DNA of 64,000 nt. Source: Streptomyces sp. NBC_01335. Its GTDB lineage: Bacteria; Actinomycetota; Actinomycetes; Streptomycetales; Streptomycetaceae. The translations under genes were made by a program, and so were the position numbers. The stretch is from contig NZ_CP108370.1 of assembly GCF_035953295.1 (NCBI RefSeq), forward strand, positions 7,487,001 through 7,551,000. Reading direction: 5' to 3'. Under the pieces are notes generated by a model. The model saw only the letters and a list, made by a program, of their open reading frames with translations, was not told the origin of the DNA and did no database searches. Positions within the stretch are counted from its first letter, which is position 1. Each line of letters starts with the position of its first letter. This document shows, piece by piece, positions 45,791-54,812 of this stretch.

Positions 45791-47146
45791 ATGGCCGAGC
45801 GCAACAGACGGACCGTGCGTGACCTGCGACGGGGCAACCGGGCAAGGGTATTGCAACGGTTGTATTTCGACGGCCCGCTGAGCCGCCAGGAGCTCGCCCC
45901 GGCCACCGGGCTGAGTTCAGGTTCCATCAGCAACGTCGTCGCCGAACTCGTCGCGGAGGGGGTCCTCGAAGAGGCTGGCATAGTCGACTCGGACGGCGGG
46001 CGGCCGCGCACCCTCCTCCGGGTGGCGCCCGCGGGCGGCCTGCTGATCGGGATCGACATCGGCGAAACCCGGGTGCGCGTCGAGCTGTTCGACCTCGCTC
46101 TCACCGAACTGGCCCGCACCGAACGGCCGCTGGCGCAGCACGGGTACGACGTCGAGCGCATCGTGGCCCATGTGCGGGCCGCCGTCGCCGACGTCCTCGC
46201 CGACGCGGGCGCCGACGCGCACCGGCTGCTCGGCATCGGCATCGGTGTTCCCGGCATCATCGAACGCCCCCACCCCTCGGGGAGCGACGGCCCCGACGGG
46301 CCAGGGGCGGTCGTGCACGGGCAGACCATCGGCTGGCGGGCCGTTCCCTTCGAGCGGCTGCTGCGCGAGGCCGTCGACATCCCGCCCGAGGTGCCGTTCT
46401 TCATCGACAACGGTGCCAAGACGCTCGGGCAGGCCGAGATGTGGTTCGGCGGCGGCCGCGGCGCGGACGCCGCCGCCATCGCCCTCATCGGCTCCGGCGT
46501 CGGCGCCTGCGTGAACCGGGGCGGTGTCCTCGACGAGAACCGCGTCAGCGTCCCCCTCGAATGGGGCCACACCACCGTCCAGTTGAGGGGACGCCGATGC
46601 CGCTGCGGCTCCATCGGCTGCTTGGAGGCGTACGCCGGCGGCGAGGCGATGCGCGAACGCTGGTACGAGGCCGGCGGACCGCTCCCCGAGGACACCGACG
46701 ACGAAGCGGCGCTCGCCGCCCTCCTCGCCGCCGCCTACCCGCCGCCCGGCGGCGCGGACCCCGACCCCGTCGCGGTGGCCCTGCTCGACGAGACCGCCGA
46801 ATGCCTCGGTGCCGCACTCGCCGACCTCGTCAACCTCTTCCTGCCCCAGCGCATCCTGCTCGGCGGATGGGCGGGACTCCTCATCGGCCCCCACCTCCTT
46901 CCCGCGATCCGCCGTTACGCCGAGGAGTACGCGCTCCGCCACGCCGCCGCCCGCGTCACCATCGAGATGGGCCGGCTGGGCCCGGACGCCGTCACCGTCG
47001 GCGCGGCCACCCTGCCCCTCTCCGACTTCCTCGCCCGCGGCGGCAGCCGCCCCACCCCACTTCCCGCCCCCGACGCCCCGGCCGGCCCCGCCCGTACCCC
47101 GGCGGACGCGGTGCGGGCCAGGGCGGTGGTGGCCGAAGGGGTGTGA
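45791..47146 (+). CDS. ROK-family transcriptional regulator
   Basis: The 451-residue protein has an N-terminal winged HTH (about 15-65: LSRQELAPATGLSSGSISN) and a ROK sugar-kinase-like domain. This has ATP-binding-like glycines (GIDIGETRVRVE) and the zinc motif CRCGSIGCLEAY. ROK repressors sense sugars or sugar phosphates. Divergent orientation makes the beta-glucoside importer operon its probable target. Confidence 0.9.
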   Translation: MAERNRRTVRDLRRGNRARVLQRLYFDGPLSRQELAPATGLSSGSISNVVAELVAEGVLEEAGIVDSDGGRPRTLLRVAPAGGLLIGIDIGETRVRVELFDLALTELARTERPLAQHGYDVERIVAHVRAAVADVLADAGADAHRLLGIGIGVPGIIERPHPSGSDGPDGPGAVVHGQTIGWRAVPFERLLREAVDIPPEVPFFIDNGAKTLGQAEMWFGGGRGADAAAIALIGSGVGACVNRGGVLDENRVSVPLEWGHTTVQLRGRRCRCGSIGCLEAYAGGEAMRERWYEAGGPLPEDTDDEAALAALLAAAYPPPGGADPDPVAVALLDETAECLGAALADLVNLFLPQRILLGGWAGLLIGPHLLPAIRRYAEEYALRHAAARVTIEMGRLGPDAVTVGAATLPLSDFLARGGSRPTPLPAPDAPAGPARTPADAVRARAVVAEGV

Positions 47147-47256
47147 ACCGGAAGGACGTTGGAGTTCTCCGGCCAGGTCGGGTCGAACCCGTTGGGCGCC
47201 CGCCCGGGCCGTGATCACCGGACCGGGGGCGCGAAGTTCCGCGGTCGGGGGCCGGT

Positions 47257-47269
47257 TAGGGTCTGTGCC
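47257..47269 (+). promoter_or_regulatory. Predicted leaderless promoter of a GNAT gene
   Basis: TAGGGT (47257-47262) lies 7 bases before the ATG at 47270 and fits TANNNT. No ribosome-binding site is present, so transcription probably begins at the start codon. Confidence 0.5.
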
Positions 47270-47797
47270 ATGTCTCCTTCCCCTGAGTCCGAGGCCGCTG
47301 CGTCCGCGTCCGGGTCCGATGGGTCCGTGTCCGAGCCCGCTCTCTCTCCCGTTCTGCGCCCCGCGACCCGCGTCGACCTGCCCGCCGTACTGGCTCTGCT
47401 CGCCGACGAGGAACGCGTGGTGGACCCGGCGTCGGTCGTGGTGACGGATGCGTACGAGCGCGCCTTCGCCGCGATCGACACGGACCCGCGCAACGAGATG
47501 CTGGTCCTGGTGGAGGACGACGGCACGGTGGTGGGGTGCCTCCAGGCCACGTACATCCCGGGACTCGGCAAGGGCGGCGCCGAGCGTGCCCTGGTCGAAG
47601 CGGTACGGATCCGCGCGGACCGGCGCGGCGGCGGGCTCGGCCGCACCCTGATGGAACTCGCGGCCGCCCGGGCACGCGCGCGGGGCTGCGCGCTGATCCA
47701 GCTGACCAGCAGCAAGCAGCGCGAGAACGCGCACCGCTTCTACACCGCACTGGGGTTCGCGCGCAGCCACGAGGGGTTCAAACTCGCGCTCCGGTGA
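47270..47797 (+). CDS. GNAT-family acetyltransferase
   Basis: The 175-residue protein has an acidic/serine-rich N-terminal extension (about 1-25) and then a single GNAT domain. The acetyl-CoA loop is RIRADRRGGGLGRTLM, and the C-terminal motif is SKQRENAHRFYTALGF. ATG 47270 is chosen because of the leaderless-promoter pattern. The substrate is unknown. Confidence 0.82.
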   Translation: MSPSPESEAAASASGSDGSVSEPALSPVLRPATRVDLPAVLALLADEERVVDPASVVVTDAYERAFAAIDTDPRNEMLVLVEDDGTVVGCLQATYIPGLGKGGAERALVEAVRIRADRRGGGLGRTLMELAAARARARGCALIQLTSSKQRENAHRFYTALGFARSHEGFKLALR

Positions 47798-48342
47798 TCC
47801 GTCCCGGACGACAACCCTGCTCGTCGCCCCAGGTGGACTCCTGCGTCCGGCTCACCCAGCCGCACCAGCAGGCGGGCAGAGCCCCGGACGTTCTCCTGGC
47901 GGCCGGCGGGATCGGCGAGGACGCCGTCGCCTTCCGCGGAGACGCGCACGATGACCGAGCCGAGCGGATCACCCGGCACGGGCGGTCCTGCCGCGAGAAG
48001 CATGCTTGCCCAGCCCGTACTCGGAATGCCGAAACAGCGGAAGGAAGTTGTCCGGAGTGTCCAGGTCGACTGCCCGCGTGGCGGTGTCCATGTTCGTCGA
48101 GTCAGCCCAGGATCCCCGACGTGCGATGCAGGGCGTCCACCTCGCCGCCCTGGTCCGCTCCGGCGCCCGCTTCCGAGACCGGCATCCTGGTCCGATGCAC
48201 CGAGGCCGTGTCATGACCGAGCCCCCGGCCATCCAGGGAGCCAACCCGCCGCCGTGACCGAGGTGGTGCGTACGCCTGTTCCTCTGCGGGCTGCCGCGCA
48301 TATCCGGTGGCGGTCCCGGCTGCCGGTGGTGAAGATCGCGGC
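47798..48342. other. About 545 bases without a recognised gene
   Basis: A minus-strand stretch at about 47985-48110 (MDTATRAVDLDTPDNFLPLF and on) looks somewhat protein-like. It has no identified family, no neighbours and no ribosome-binding site, so it is left unassigned. Other frames appear to be by-products of base composition. Confidence 0.4.
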
Positions 48343-48903
48343 GTGAACACTTTCCTGGCGACCGACCGGCTCGTGCTGCGCGCGTTCACCGAGGCCGACA
48401 CCGACCACGTGCTCGCACTGGACAACGAACCCGACGTCATGCGCTTCATCAACGGCGGGCGGCCCACGAGCCGCGAGGTGATCCAGGCGCAGACCCTGCC
48501 CAGGCTCCTCCACGACCACCCGTGCTTCCAGACCCGCGGCTACTGGGCCGCGGAAGAGAAGGACACCGGCGTCTTCCTGGGCTGGTTCGAATTCCGCCCC
48601 CTGGACGACCACGACGCCGCAGTGGCGGAACTCGGCTACCGGCTGAACAGGGCCGCCTGGGGCAGTGGCTACGCCACCGAGGGAGCACGGGCGCTGATCC
48701 GCGAGGGCTTCACGGCTCTCGGGGTGGAGCGGGTGACCGCGAACACCATGGCGGTCAACGCGAGATCCCGGCGCGTGATGGAGAAGGCGGGCCTGTCGTT
48801 CCTCCGCTGCTTCACCGGGGACTGGCCGGAGGCGATCGAAGGCTCCGAGCACGGCGAAGTCGAGTACGAACTCACCCGGACCACGTGGGAGCGGCACCCG
48901 TAG
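48343..48903 (+). CDS. RimJ/RimL-type GNAT acetyltransferase
   Basis: The 186-residue protein has TDRLVLRAFTEAD at the start, the typical opening of RimJ/RimL-like GNATs. The acetyl-CoA loop is RAAWGSGYATEGARAL, and the C-terminal motif is NARSRRVMEKAGLSF. GTG 48343 is used because homology begins there. It probably acetylates a protein N-terminus or a small amine. Confidence 0.85.
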   Translation: MNTFLATDRLVLRAFTEADTDHVLALDNEPDVMRFINGGRPTSREVIQAQTLPRLLHDHPCFQTRGYWAAEEKDTGVFLGWFEFRPLDDHDAAVAELGYRLNRAAWGSGYATEGARALIREGFTALGVERVTANTMAVNARSRRVMEKAGLSFLRCFTGDWPEAIEGSEHGEVEYELTRTTWERHP

Positions 48904-48937
48904 AAGTCGCCCTTCGACAGCGATCGCGGCGGTTTCC

Positions 48938-49540
48938 TCAAGCCGGTCGCCTGCCCACGGCGTCCGCGACGACCGCGGTCACGAGCCTGCTGACGGCCGC
49001 CGTGGCCGGCGGACCGGGGTCGCGGTCCGCGAAGAGGAGGTGCCCGCCGCCGACCAGGGAGAGGGTGAGCGAGTCGATGTCGGCGTCTGCCGCGATGCGG
49101 CCCCGTTCCCGCTCGTCGGCCAGGTAGCCGGAGATCGCGGTCGTGGCCTCGGCGAGGATCGCGATGCCGCCTCCGGGCCGGGCGTGCCGCAGCCGTGCCC
49201 GCAGCTCGTCCCGGAAGGTGATGAGCGGGATGATCGCCAACGGAACCGGCCCGAACAGGGTGGTCAGCGCACTGGTGAGGTTGCCGGCCACCGTGCCCGT
49301 GCCGACGGACCCGCGCAGCACGTCCGCCTGCCGCTCCACCTGTGCGGCCCGGTCGAGCACCAGGTCGGTGAGGAAGGCGTCGAAGTCGGCGAAGTGCCGG
49401 TGCAGGACGCCTTTGGCGCATCCCGCCTCGTCGGTGACGGCCCGGCTGGTCAGCCCGTTCGGCCCGTCCCGCAGCAGCACGCTTTCGGCGGCCTCGAACA
49501 GCTGCTGTCGCGCGTCGCGAAGGTGCACCCCGGTCGGCAC
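48938..49540 (-). CDS. TetR-family regulator, divergent from a methyltransferase
   Basis: The 200-residue protein has a TetR HTH (LTSRAVTDEAGCAKGVLHRHF). It is divergent from the methyltransferase at 49613, with two inverted repeats in the 72-base gap. It probably represses that gene and itself. Confidence 0.88.
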   Translation of the reverse strand: MPTGVHLRDARQQLFEAAESVLLRDGPNGLTSRAVTDEAGCAKGVLHRHFADFDAFLTDLVLDRAAQVERQADVLRGSVGTGTVAGNLTSALTTLFGPVPLAIIPLITFRDELRARLRHARPGGGIAILAEATTAISGYLADERERGRIAADADIDSLTLSLVGGGHLLFADRDPGPPATAAVSRLVTAVVADAVGRRPA

Positions 49541-49577
49541 TCACGGATCCTCTCGTACGTCGGCCCCTCGGAACCCG

Positions 49578-49620
49578 TTGTCGAGTGGGCGTGCGCCCAT
49601 TAAAGTGGGCACATGCCCAC
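49578..49620 (+). promoter_or_regulatory. Leaderless promoter embedded in two operators
   Basis: TTGTCG (49578-49583), a 17-base spacer and TAAAGT (49601-49606) form a near-standard promoter 6 bases before the ATG at 49613. TGGGC-GTGC-GCCCA (49586-49599) lies in the spacer and GTGGGC-ACAT-GCCCAC (49605-49620) covers the -10 end and the start codon. A repressor on both sites would close the promoter. Confidence 0.7.
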
Positions 49621-50458
49621 ACTATCGCGGGAGCAGCCCGAACCGCCCCACGTGGCGATGCATCAGGCCCGGCGGATGGCCGAGTCGTTCGGTGCGGACG
49701 CGCAAGGCTACGACCGGGCCCGGCCCGGCTATCCCGACGCACTGGTGACGCGGATCGCCGCCGGGATCCCCGGGACCCCCGGGTCCGACGTCCACGACGT
49801 GCTGGACGTCGGCTGCGGTACCGGCATCGCGGCCCGCCAGTTCCAGGCGGCCGGCTGCGAGGTGCTCGGCGTCGAGCCCGATGCGCGGATGGCAGAGTTC
49901 GCGCGAGCGCGTGGCCTGCGGGTCGAGGTGGCCACCTTCGAGGAGTGGCAGCCGGGCGGCCGGACCTTCGACGCGGTCGTCGCCGCCCAGTCGTGGCACT
50001 GGGTGGATCCCGTCGCGGGCGCCGTGAAAGCGGCCCGTGTGCTCCGGCCAGGGGGACGGCTGGCGATCTTCGGGCATGTGTACGAGCCGCCGGCCGAGGT
50101 GGCGGAACCGCTGGCCGAGGCCCTCCGGCGGGCGGCCCCCGACTCCCCGTTCGGCGGCCGGCCGGCCCGGCGTCCGCTCGGTCACTACCAGGCGGCCTAC
50201 GCGAAGCTCGCCGACACGATCCGGGAGACCGGAGAGTTCGAGGATGCCGAGCAGTGGCGCTTCGACTGGGAGCGGTCCTACACGCGCGAACAATGGCTTG
50301 ATCTGCTCCCCACCACCGGAGGCCTCACCCGGCTCGCACCCGATCAGCTTGCCGAGGTACTGGAAGCGGTCGGGAGTGCCATCGACTCCCTGGGTGGACG
50401 CTTCACGATGGAGTACACCACCCTGGCCGCGACCGCCGTGCGCGCCGCAGCCTCCTGA
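49613..50458 (+). CDS. SAM-dependent methyltransferase under TetR control
   Basis: The 281-residue class I methyltransferase has motif I (VLDVGCGTGIAAR), acidic residue 2 (GVEPDARM) and a post-motif III region (RVLRPGGRLAIFG). The ATG at 49613 lies within an operator, and the mRNA is predicted leaderless. Together with the divergent TetR gene it looks like a drug- or metabolite-responsive pair. The substrate is unknown. Confidence 0.85.
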   Translation: MPTLSREQPEPPHVAMHQARRMAESFGADAQGYDRARPGYPDALVTRIAAGIPGTPGSDVHDVLDVGCGTGIAARQFQAAGCEVLGVEPDARMAEFARARGLRVEVATFEEWQPGGRTFDAVVAAQSWHWVDPVAGAVKAARVLRPGGRLAIFGHVYEPPAEVAEPLAEALRRAAPDSPFGGRPARRPLGHYQAAYAKLADTIRETGEFEDAEQWRFDWERSYTREQWLDLLPTTGGLTRLAPDQLAEVLEAVGSAIDSLGGRFTMEYTTLAATAVRAAAS

Positions 50459-50460
50459 GC

Positions 50461-50580
50461 AGAGGCCAGAGCCAGAGGCAGAGGCAGAGGCAGAGCCAGA
50501 GCCAGAGGCAGAGGTAGGGGTAGGGGCAGGGGCAGGGGCAGAGGTAGGGGCAGGGGCAGGGGCCAAGGCAGGGGAACGGG
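50461..50580. repeat. Purine-rich hexamer repeat tract
   Basis: About 20 imperfect units of (A/G)G(A/C)GGCA-type hexamers, first CAGAGG/CAGAGC then CAGGGG/TAGGGG, run between the methyltransferase stop and the FAD-enzyme start. The plus strand is almost free of T. Copy number could vary. Confidence 0.8.
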
Positions 50581-50621
50581 AACGCGAACGGGTACGAGCA
50601 CGGGGACGCGAGGGGGCGCAC

Positions 50622-51995
50622 ATGGCACGGGTCGCGGTGATCGGGGCGGGGATCGGCGGCCTGGGGGCGGCGCTCATGCTCGGCCGGCGCGGCCACCCGG
50701 TCACGCTCTTCGAGCAGGAGGCCCGACAGGCCGGCGGCGACCTGGACCAGGACTTCTTCCACTGGCGCAGACCCCGGGTCCCGCAGGCGGACCAACCCCA
50801 CGCCCTCCTCGCACCCGTGCGCACGGTGCTGCGCGCCGAGACCCCCGACGTCTACGCCGACCTGCTGGCGCGCGGGGCCCGGGAGTACCACGAGTTCGAC
50901 TGGTTCGACGAGCGTCCCCCGTACCGTCCCGGCGACGAGGAGCTGGTCACCCTGCGCACCCGCCGCATCGTGCTGGAGGCCGCCCTGCTCGCGGCCGTGC
51001 GGCGGGAACCCGGCGTCCAAGTGCGGTCGGGCTGCCGGGTGCACGGCCTCACCGTCGAGGCGGGCCGACCCGCCCGGGTCACCGGCGTACGGGTGGGAGA
51101 CGAGGCGCACCGGGCGGACCTCGTCGTCGACGCGTCCGGCCGGCGCTCGCGGGTGCCCGGCTGGCTGACCGGGGCCGGCTGCCGCCCACCCGTGGCCGAA
51201 AGTCACCGCGCGGGGATCGCCTACCTCTGCCGCTGGTACCGGCTGCGGCCCGACGGACCGGGCGACCCCGGACGGGTGAAGACCGGCTCGGCCGCACCGT
51301 TCGCGCTCGCCGGGGTCTTCCCCTCCGACAACGGGACCCTCGCGGTGAACCTGGTGCTCTCCACCGGCGATCCGGCCCGCGGCGCGCTCACCGATCCCGC
51401 CGTCTTCGAGGCCGCGGCCCGTCTCTTCCCCGCCCTCGACGCCTGGCTCGCCCTGGCTCCCGTACCGCAGTCGGACGTCCTGGCGATGGCGGGCCTGGAC
51501 AACCGCTGGACGGCCCTCGCCGACGAGTACGGCCCCGTCGCCACCGGCCTGGTCGGCGTCGGGGACAGCCTCGTCCACACCAACCCCACCCTGGGCCAGG
51601 GAACGGCCCTCGGCCTGCGCGCCGCCCAGTACCTCGCCGCCCACGCCGACCGGATCGCCGCCGACCCCGCCGGCTACCACGCCTGGACGAATCAGGCCCT
51701 CCGCCCGTGGTTCGACGGGCAGGTGGCCGCCGACCGGGCCAACGGGCAACGCCTCGCGGTGGGTTCACCTCACGCCGACCGCTGGGCCGCCGCCCGCGCC
51801 GCCTGCGCCTTCGAGGACCCCGTCGTGATGCGGGCCCGGGCTCAGGTGCGCCACCTCCTCCTCCATCCCCACGAGGCCTACGGCACCGCAGAGGTGGAGC
51901 GGCACGTGGGCGCCTGGCTGGCCGCCCGCCCCGACTTCACGCCCCGGCACGACGGGCCCACCCGGGAGGAGTGGAACGCGGTCGTCCCCGGCTGA
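50622..51995 (+). CDS. FAD-dependent oxidoreductase (monooxygenase-like)
   Basis: The 457-residue protein begins with the FAD-binding motif VIGAGIGGLGAALMLGRRG. It has the second flavin motif (GLVGVGDSLVHTNPTLGQG, GD of the PHBH fold) and DLVVDASGRRSRVPGW. It probably hydroxylates or dehydrogenates a secondary metabolite. ATG 50622 follows GAGGGGGC. The open frame extends upstream through the hexamer repeat, but that part is not FAD-enzyme-like. Confidence 0.85.
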   Translation: MARVAVIGAGIGGLGAALMLGRRGHPVTLFEQEARQAGGDLDQDFFHWRRPRVPQADQPHALLAPVRTVLRAETPDVYADLLARGAREYHEFDWFDERPPYRPGDEELVTLRTRRIVLEAALLAAVRREPGVQVRSGCRVHGLTVEAGRPARVTGVRVGDEAHRADLVVDASGRRSRVPGWLTGAGCRPPVAESHRAGIAYLCRWYRLRPDGPGDPGRVKTGSAAPFALAGVFPSDNGTLAVNLVLSTGDPARGALTDPAVFEAAARLFPALDAWLALAPVPQSDVLAMAGLDNRWTALADEYGPVATGLVGVGDSLVHTNPTLGQGTALGLRAAQYLAAHADRIAADPAGYHAWTNQALRPWFDGQVAADRANGQRLAVGSPHADRWAAARAACAFEDPVVMRARAQVRHLLLHPHEAYGTAEVERHVGAWLAARPDFTPRHDGPTREEWNAVVPG

Positions 51996-52134
51996 TCGTC
52001 GATCGGTGGCTCTTCTCGCCGATCACGGCCCGTACCGCGACCGCCCCCTCCTCGCGGCCCTGGTCAGACCCCCGGAGGGCGGGTCCCGGGCCGTGGAGCC
52101 GGGCCCCGGCGGGGATGCCGGTGCGGCCGCGCAC

Positions 52135-52164
52135 TTGTCACGAGCCTTTGTGCGCACCTAAGTT
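52135..52164 (+). promoter_or_regulatory. Probable promoter of the Rpf-LysM-M23 gene
   Basis: TTGTCA (52135-52140), an 18-base spacer (52141-52158) and TAAGTT (52159-52164) lie about 40 bases upstream of the ATG at 52207. Confidence 0.55.
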
Positions 52165-52206
52165 GACGCCTGAACTGTGTCCACCTGCCAGCGGGGGAGC
52201 CGCATC

Positions 52207-53499
52207 ATGGCCGCGAACGGACGGCATCGCAGATACCAGCCGAGCCGGATCAACCGGGCGTCGCTCACGGTGACGGCGGGAGGTGCCGGGATAGCCCTGC
52301 CGCTGATCACGGCGGGCACCGCCCACGCCGCGTCGACGGACACGTGGGAGAAGGTCGCCGCCTGCGAGTCGACGAGCAACTGGCACATCAACAACGGCAA
52401 CGGCTATTACGGCGGGCTCCAGTTCAGCGGGTCCACCTGGGCCGCGTACGGAGGTACCGCCTTCGCCGCACGCGCCGATCTCGCGACCAAGGACCAGCAG
52501 ATCGCGATCGCCGAGAAGGTCCTCGACGGGCAGGGCCCCGGCGCCTGGCCGGTCTGCTCCGACCGGGCCGGGCTGACGCGGGACGACGCGGGGTCCGGTA
52601 CGGTCACCCAGACCCAGGGCACCCGCCCCGCCGCGTTACCGGCCACCGCGAAGCAGGCAGTCGAGCAGACGGCCAAGCAGGCGCCACGGCAGACCCCGGC
52701 CGCCACGGCCACGCAGACACCGAAGAAGACCCCCGCCGCAACCCCCACCACGGTGCCGGGCAAGCGCGAGGCCTACACCGTGGCGAGCGGCGACTCGCTC
52801 TCCGCCATCGCCTCCTCCGAGCGGCTCCAGGGCGGCTGGCAGCGGCTCTACACCGCCAACCGCACGGTCATCGGCGAGAACCCCGATCTCATCCTCCCCG
52901 GCCAGCGGCTCGACCTCGCGCCCGCACGGGCGGCAACCGGCACCGCGAAACAGCAGGACGCGAAGCCCGCCGCCGCCAAGCCGTCGGCCACCAAGCCCGC
53001 GGCCTCGAAGCCGGCCGCCGCCAAACCCGCGGCCGCCAAACCCGCGCAGCCGAAGCCGGCGGCCAAGCCCGCCCCCGCCAAGCCGGCGTCGAAGGCCGTC
53101 GGCATGGTCGCCCCCGTCCAGGCGTCCCTGGGCACCCCGTACCACCAGTCCGGCTCCTGGGCCAGCGGCTACCACACCGGCGTCGACTTCCCGGTCGCCA
53201 CCGGCACCTCGGTGAAGGCCGTCGCCAAGGGCACCGTCGTCTCCGCGGGCTGGGCCGGCGCGTACGGGTACGAGATCGTCATCCGCCACGGCGACGGCAA
53301 GTACAGCCAGTACGCCCACCTCTCCGCCCTCAACGTGCGCGCCGGCCAGCAGGTATCCGCCGGACAACGCATCGCCCGCTCCGGCTCCACCGGCAACGCC
53401 ACCGGCCCGCACCTCCACTTCGAGATCCGGACCGGACCCGGCTACGGCTCCGACGTGAACCCCCTCGCCTACCTGAGGGCCGGCGGGGTCAAGGTCTGA
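52207..53499 (+). CDS. Secreted Rpf-like lytic transglycosylase with LysM and M23 peptidase domains
   Basis: The product of about 430 residues has a signal peptide (to about 42, TAGTAHAA), an Rpf/transglycosylase-like domain (WEKVAACESTSNWHINNG, with its conserved Glu), a Thr/Ala/Pro linker, a LysM module (YTVASGDSLSAIA) and an Ala/Lys/Pro-repeat linker. An M23 metallopeptidase with HTGVD and HLHFE follows. It would cut both glycan strands and peptide links of peptidoglycan, as in spore resuscitation or growth. ATG 52207 follows GGGGGAG; GTG 52177 in frame is less likely. The 3' end overlaps the convergent transporter gene by 11 bases. Confidence 0.9.
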   Translation: MAANGRHRRYQPSRINRASLTVTAGGAGIALPLITAGTAHAASTDTWEKVAACESTSNWHINNGNGYYGGLQFSGSTWAAYGGTAFAARADLATKDQQIAIAEKVLDGQGPGAWPVCSDRAGLTRDDAGSGTVTQTQGTRPAALPATAKQAVEQTAKQAPRQTPAATATQTPKKTPAATPTTVPGKREAYTVASGDSLSAIASSERLQGGWQRLYTANRTVIGENPDLILPGQRLDLAPARAATGTAKQQDAKPAAAKPSATKPAASKPAAAKPAAAKPAQPKPAAKPAPAKPASKAVGMVAPVQASLGTPYHQSGSWASGYHTGVDFPVATGTSVKAVAKGTVVSAGWAGAYGYEIVIRHGDGKYSQYAHLSALNVRAGQQVSAGQRIARSGSTGNATGPHLHFEIRTGPGYGSDVNPLAYLRAGGVKV

Positions 53500-54598
53500 G
53501 CCCACTACCGGGGGCGGCCGAAGAGGGCCCGCCCACCGCCGGGGTACGCGTCCGCTCGGCCCCGCCCGGCCCGGCGGCCGGCGGTTCGGGCTCCTCGGCG
53601 GGCTCCGGCAGCGCCACCCGGCCCCGCCCGCCCTTCCGGGGACCGGGCGTACGGCGCCGTGTCGCCCCGGAGCCCGCCCCGTCCGCCTCCCCGACGGGCC
53701 GGTCGTCCCGCCGCTCGGCGGCCAGCCGCTGAGTCGTCAGCAGCACCAGCCCGGCCGCCGCCAGCGCACCGCTCGCCAGCGCCAGCACGGTGCCCACCGG
53801 CCCGAAGCGGAAGTGCTCCCCGAAGAGCGTGAGCCCGACGACCGCCGCCACCACCGGGTTCACCACCGTCACCGTGGCCAGCGGCGCGGTCAGCCCCGCC
53901 CCCCGGTACGCCGCCTGCGAGAGCAGCAGCCCCGCGCCGGCGAACACCGCGATCACCAGCAGCGACGGCAGCCCCTCACCGAGCGCGCCCGAGGTCCACT
54001 CGACGGCCACCGTCTTGGTGAACACCGAGGCCATCCCGAACGCCACCCCCGCACCCGTCGCCAGCACCACACTGCGCAGCATCGGACGCTGCGCCCCGGG
54101 GGCGCGCGTCGAAGGTCCCGCCTGTCCGGCGGCGTCCGAAACACGCCCCAGCCCCTGACCCGCCAGGAAGAGCACCGCGACCGCCCCGAAGGTCGCGGTC
54201 GCCAGCAGCAGTTGCTCGGCACCACCCAGCGCGTGCGATTCGGCGCTCCCGGTGAGCGCCAGCAGTCCGGCGAGTCCCACCGTCGCCATGACGGCCCCAC
54301 GCCACGCGGTGCGCCCCGCCGCCCGCCCGACGAAGAGCGCCGCCATCGGCAGCGCGAAGACGATCGTCAGCGCCCCGAGCGGCTGGACGAGGCTCAGCGG
54401 GCCGTACGCCAGCGCCACCACGTGCAGCAGCGCCCCCGCGCCGTTGAGCCCCACGGCGGCCCACCAGGCGGCGTTGCGCAACGGCGCGTACGAGCGCCGG
54501 TCCCCGCCGGAGGCCACTCGCTCCTGCACGATCGCCCCGGCCGCGTAGGCGACCGCGGAGACCAGGGACAGCAGCACCGAAAACACGAGGGAACTCAT
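53489..54598 (-). CDS. EamA/DMT-superfamily transporter
   Basis: The 369-residue protein has about nine to ten hydrophobic helices (MSSLVFSVLLSLVSAVAYAA and following) in two DMT-type halves and a long charged, disordered C-terminal tail (about 290-369). It probably exports a metabolite. ATG 54598 is used. The substrate is unknown. Confidence 0.85.
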   Translation of the reverse strand: MSSLVFSVLLSLVSAVAYAAGAIVQERVASGGDRRSYAPLRNAAWWAAVGLNGAGALLHVVALAYGPLSLVQPLGALTIVFALPMAALFVGRAAGRTAWRGAVMATVGLAGLLALTGSAESHALGGAEQLLLATATFGAVAVLFLAGQGLGRVSDAAGQAGPSTRAPGAQRPMLRSVVLATGAGVAFGMASVFTKTVAVEWTSGALGEGLPSLLVIAVFAGAGLLLSQAAYRGAGLTAPLATVTVVNPVVAAVVGLTLFGEHFRFGPVGTVLALASGALAAAGLVLLTTQRLAAERRDDRPVGEADGAGSGATRRRTPGPRKGGRGRVALPEPAEEPEPPAAGPGGAERTRTPAVGGPSSAAPGSGLRP

Positions 54599-54812
54599 GG
54601 GACCACGATGTCCTTTGCGAGCCGCCGAGTCGTCGTCCCAGAGGGGGCGATCCGGCGTACTGCCTCCGTAGTACGGGCAGGTGTGCGACGTCCTTCCTTC
54701 GACGGTAGCCCTCCTTCTCCGAGGCCGCCGGAGAAGATCCGCACCGCCACGCCGTGTACCCGCAACGTGACGGGGTCTTTCGCACAGGCGCCGCGTGAGT
54801 GACCATCAAGGC

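Noticed and set aside
47985..48110. Possible small minus-strand protein (MDTATRAVDLDTPDN...)
   Set aside because: It has no ribosome-binding site, no family and no conserved context; chance cannot be excluded.
50037..50621. N-terminal extension of the FAD enzyme through the methyltransferase and hexamer tract
   Set aside because: The FAD motif begins right after ATG 50622, which has its own ribosome-binding site; the upstream part is out of frame with the methyltransferase and low complexity.
51996..52206. c-di-AMP (ydaO) riboswitch before the Rpf-type gene
   Set aside because: The expected conserved core could not be found by eye, and the likely promoter leaves only about 36 bases of leader.
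54656..54675. CGTACT...AGTACG dyad before glgA
   Set aside because: Short 6-bp arms with an 8-base gap in a GC-rich region; not distinctive enough to call an operator.
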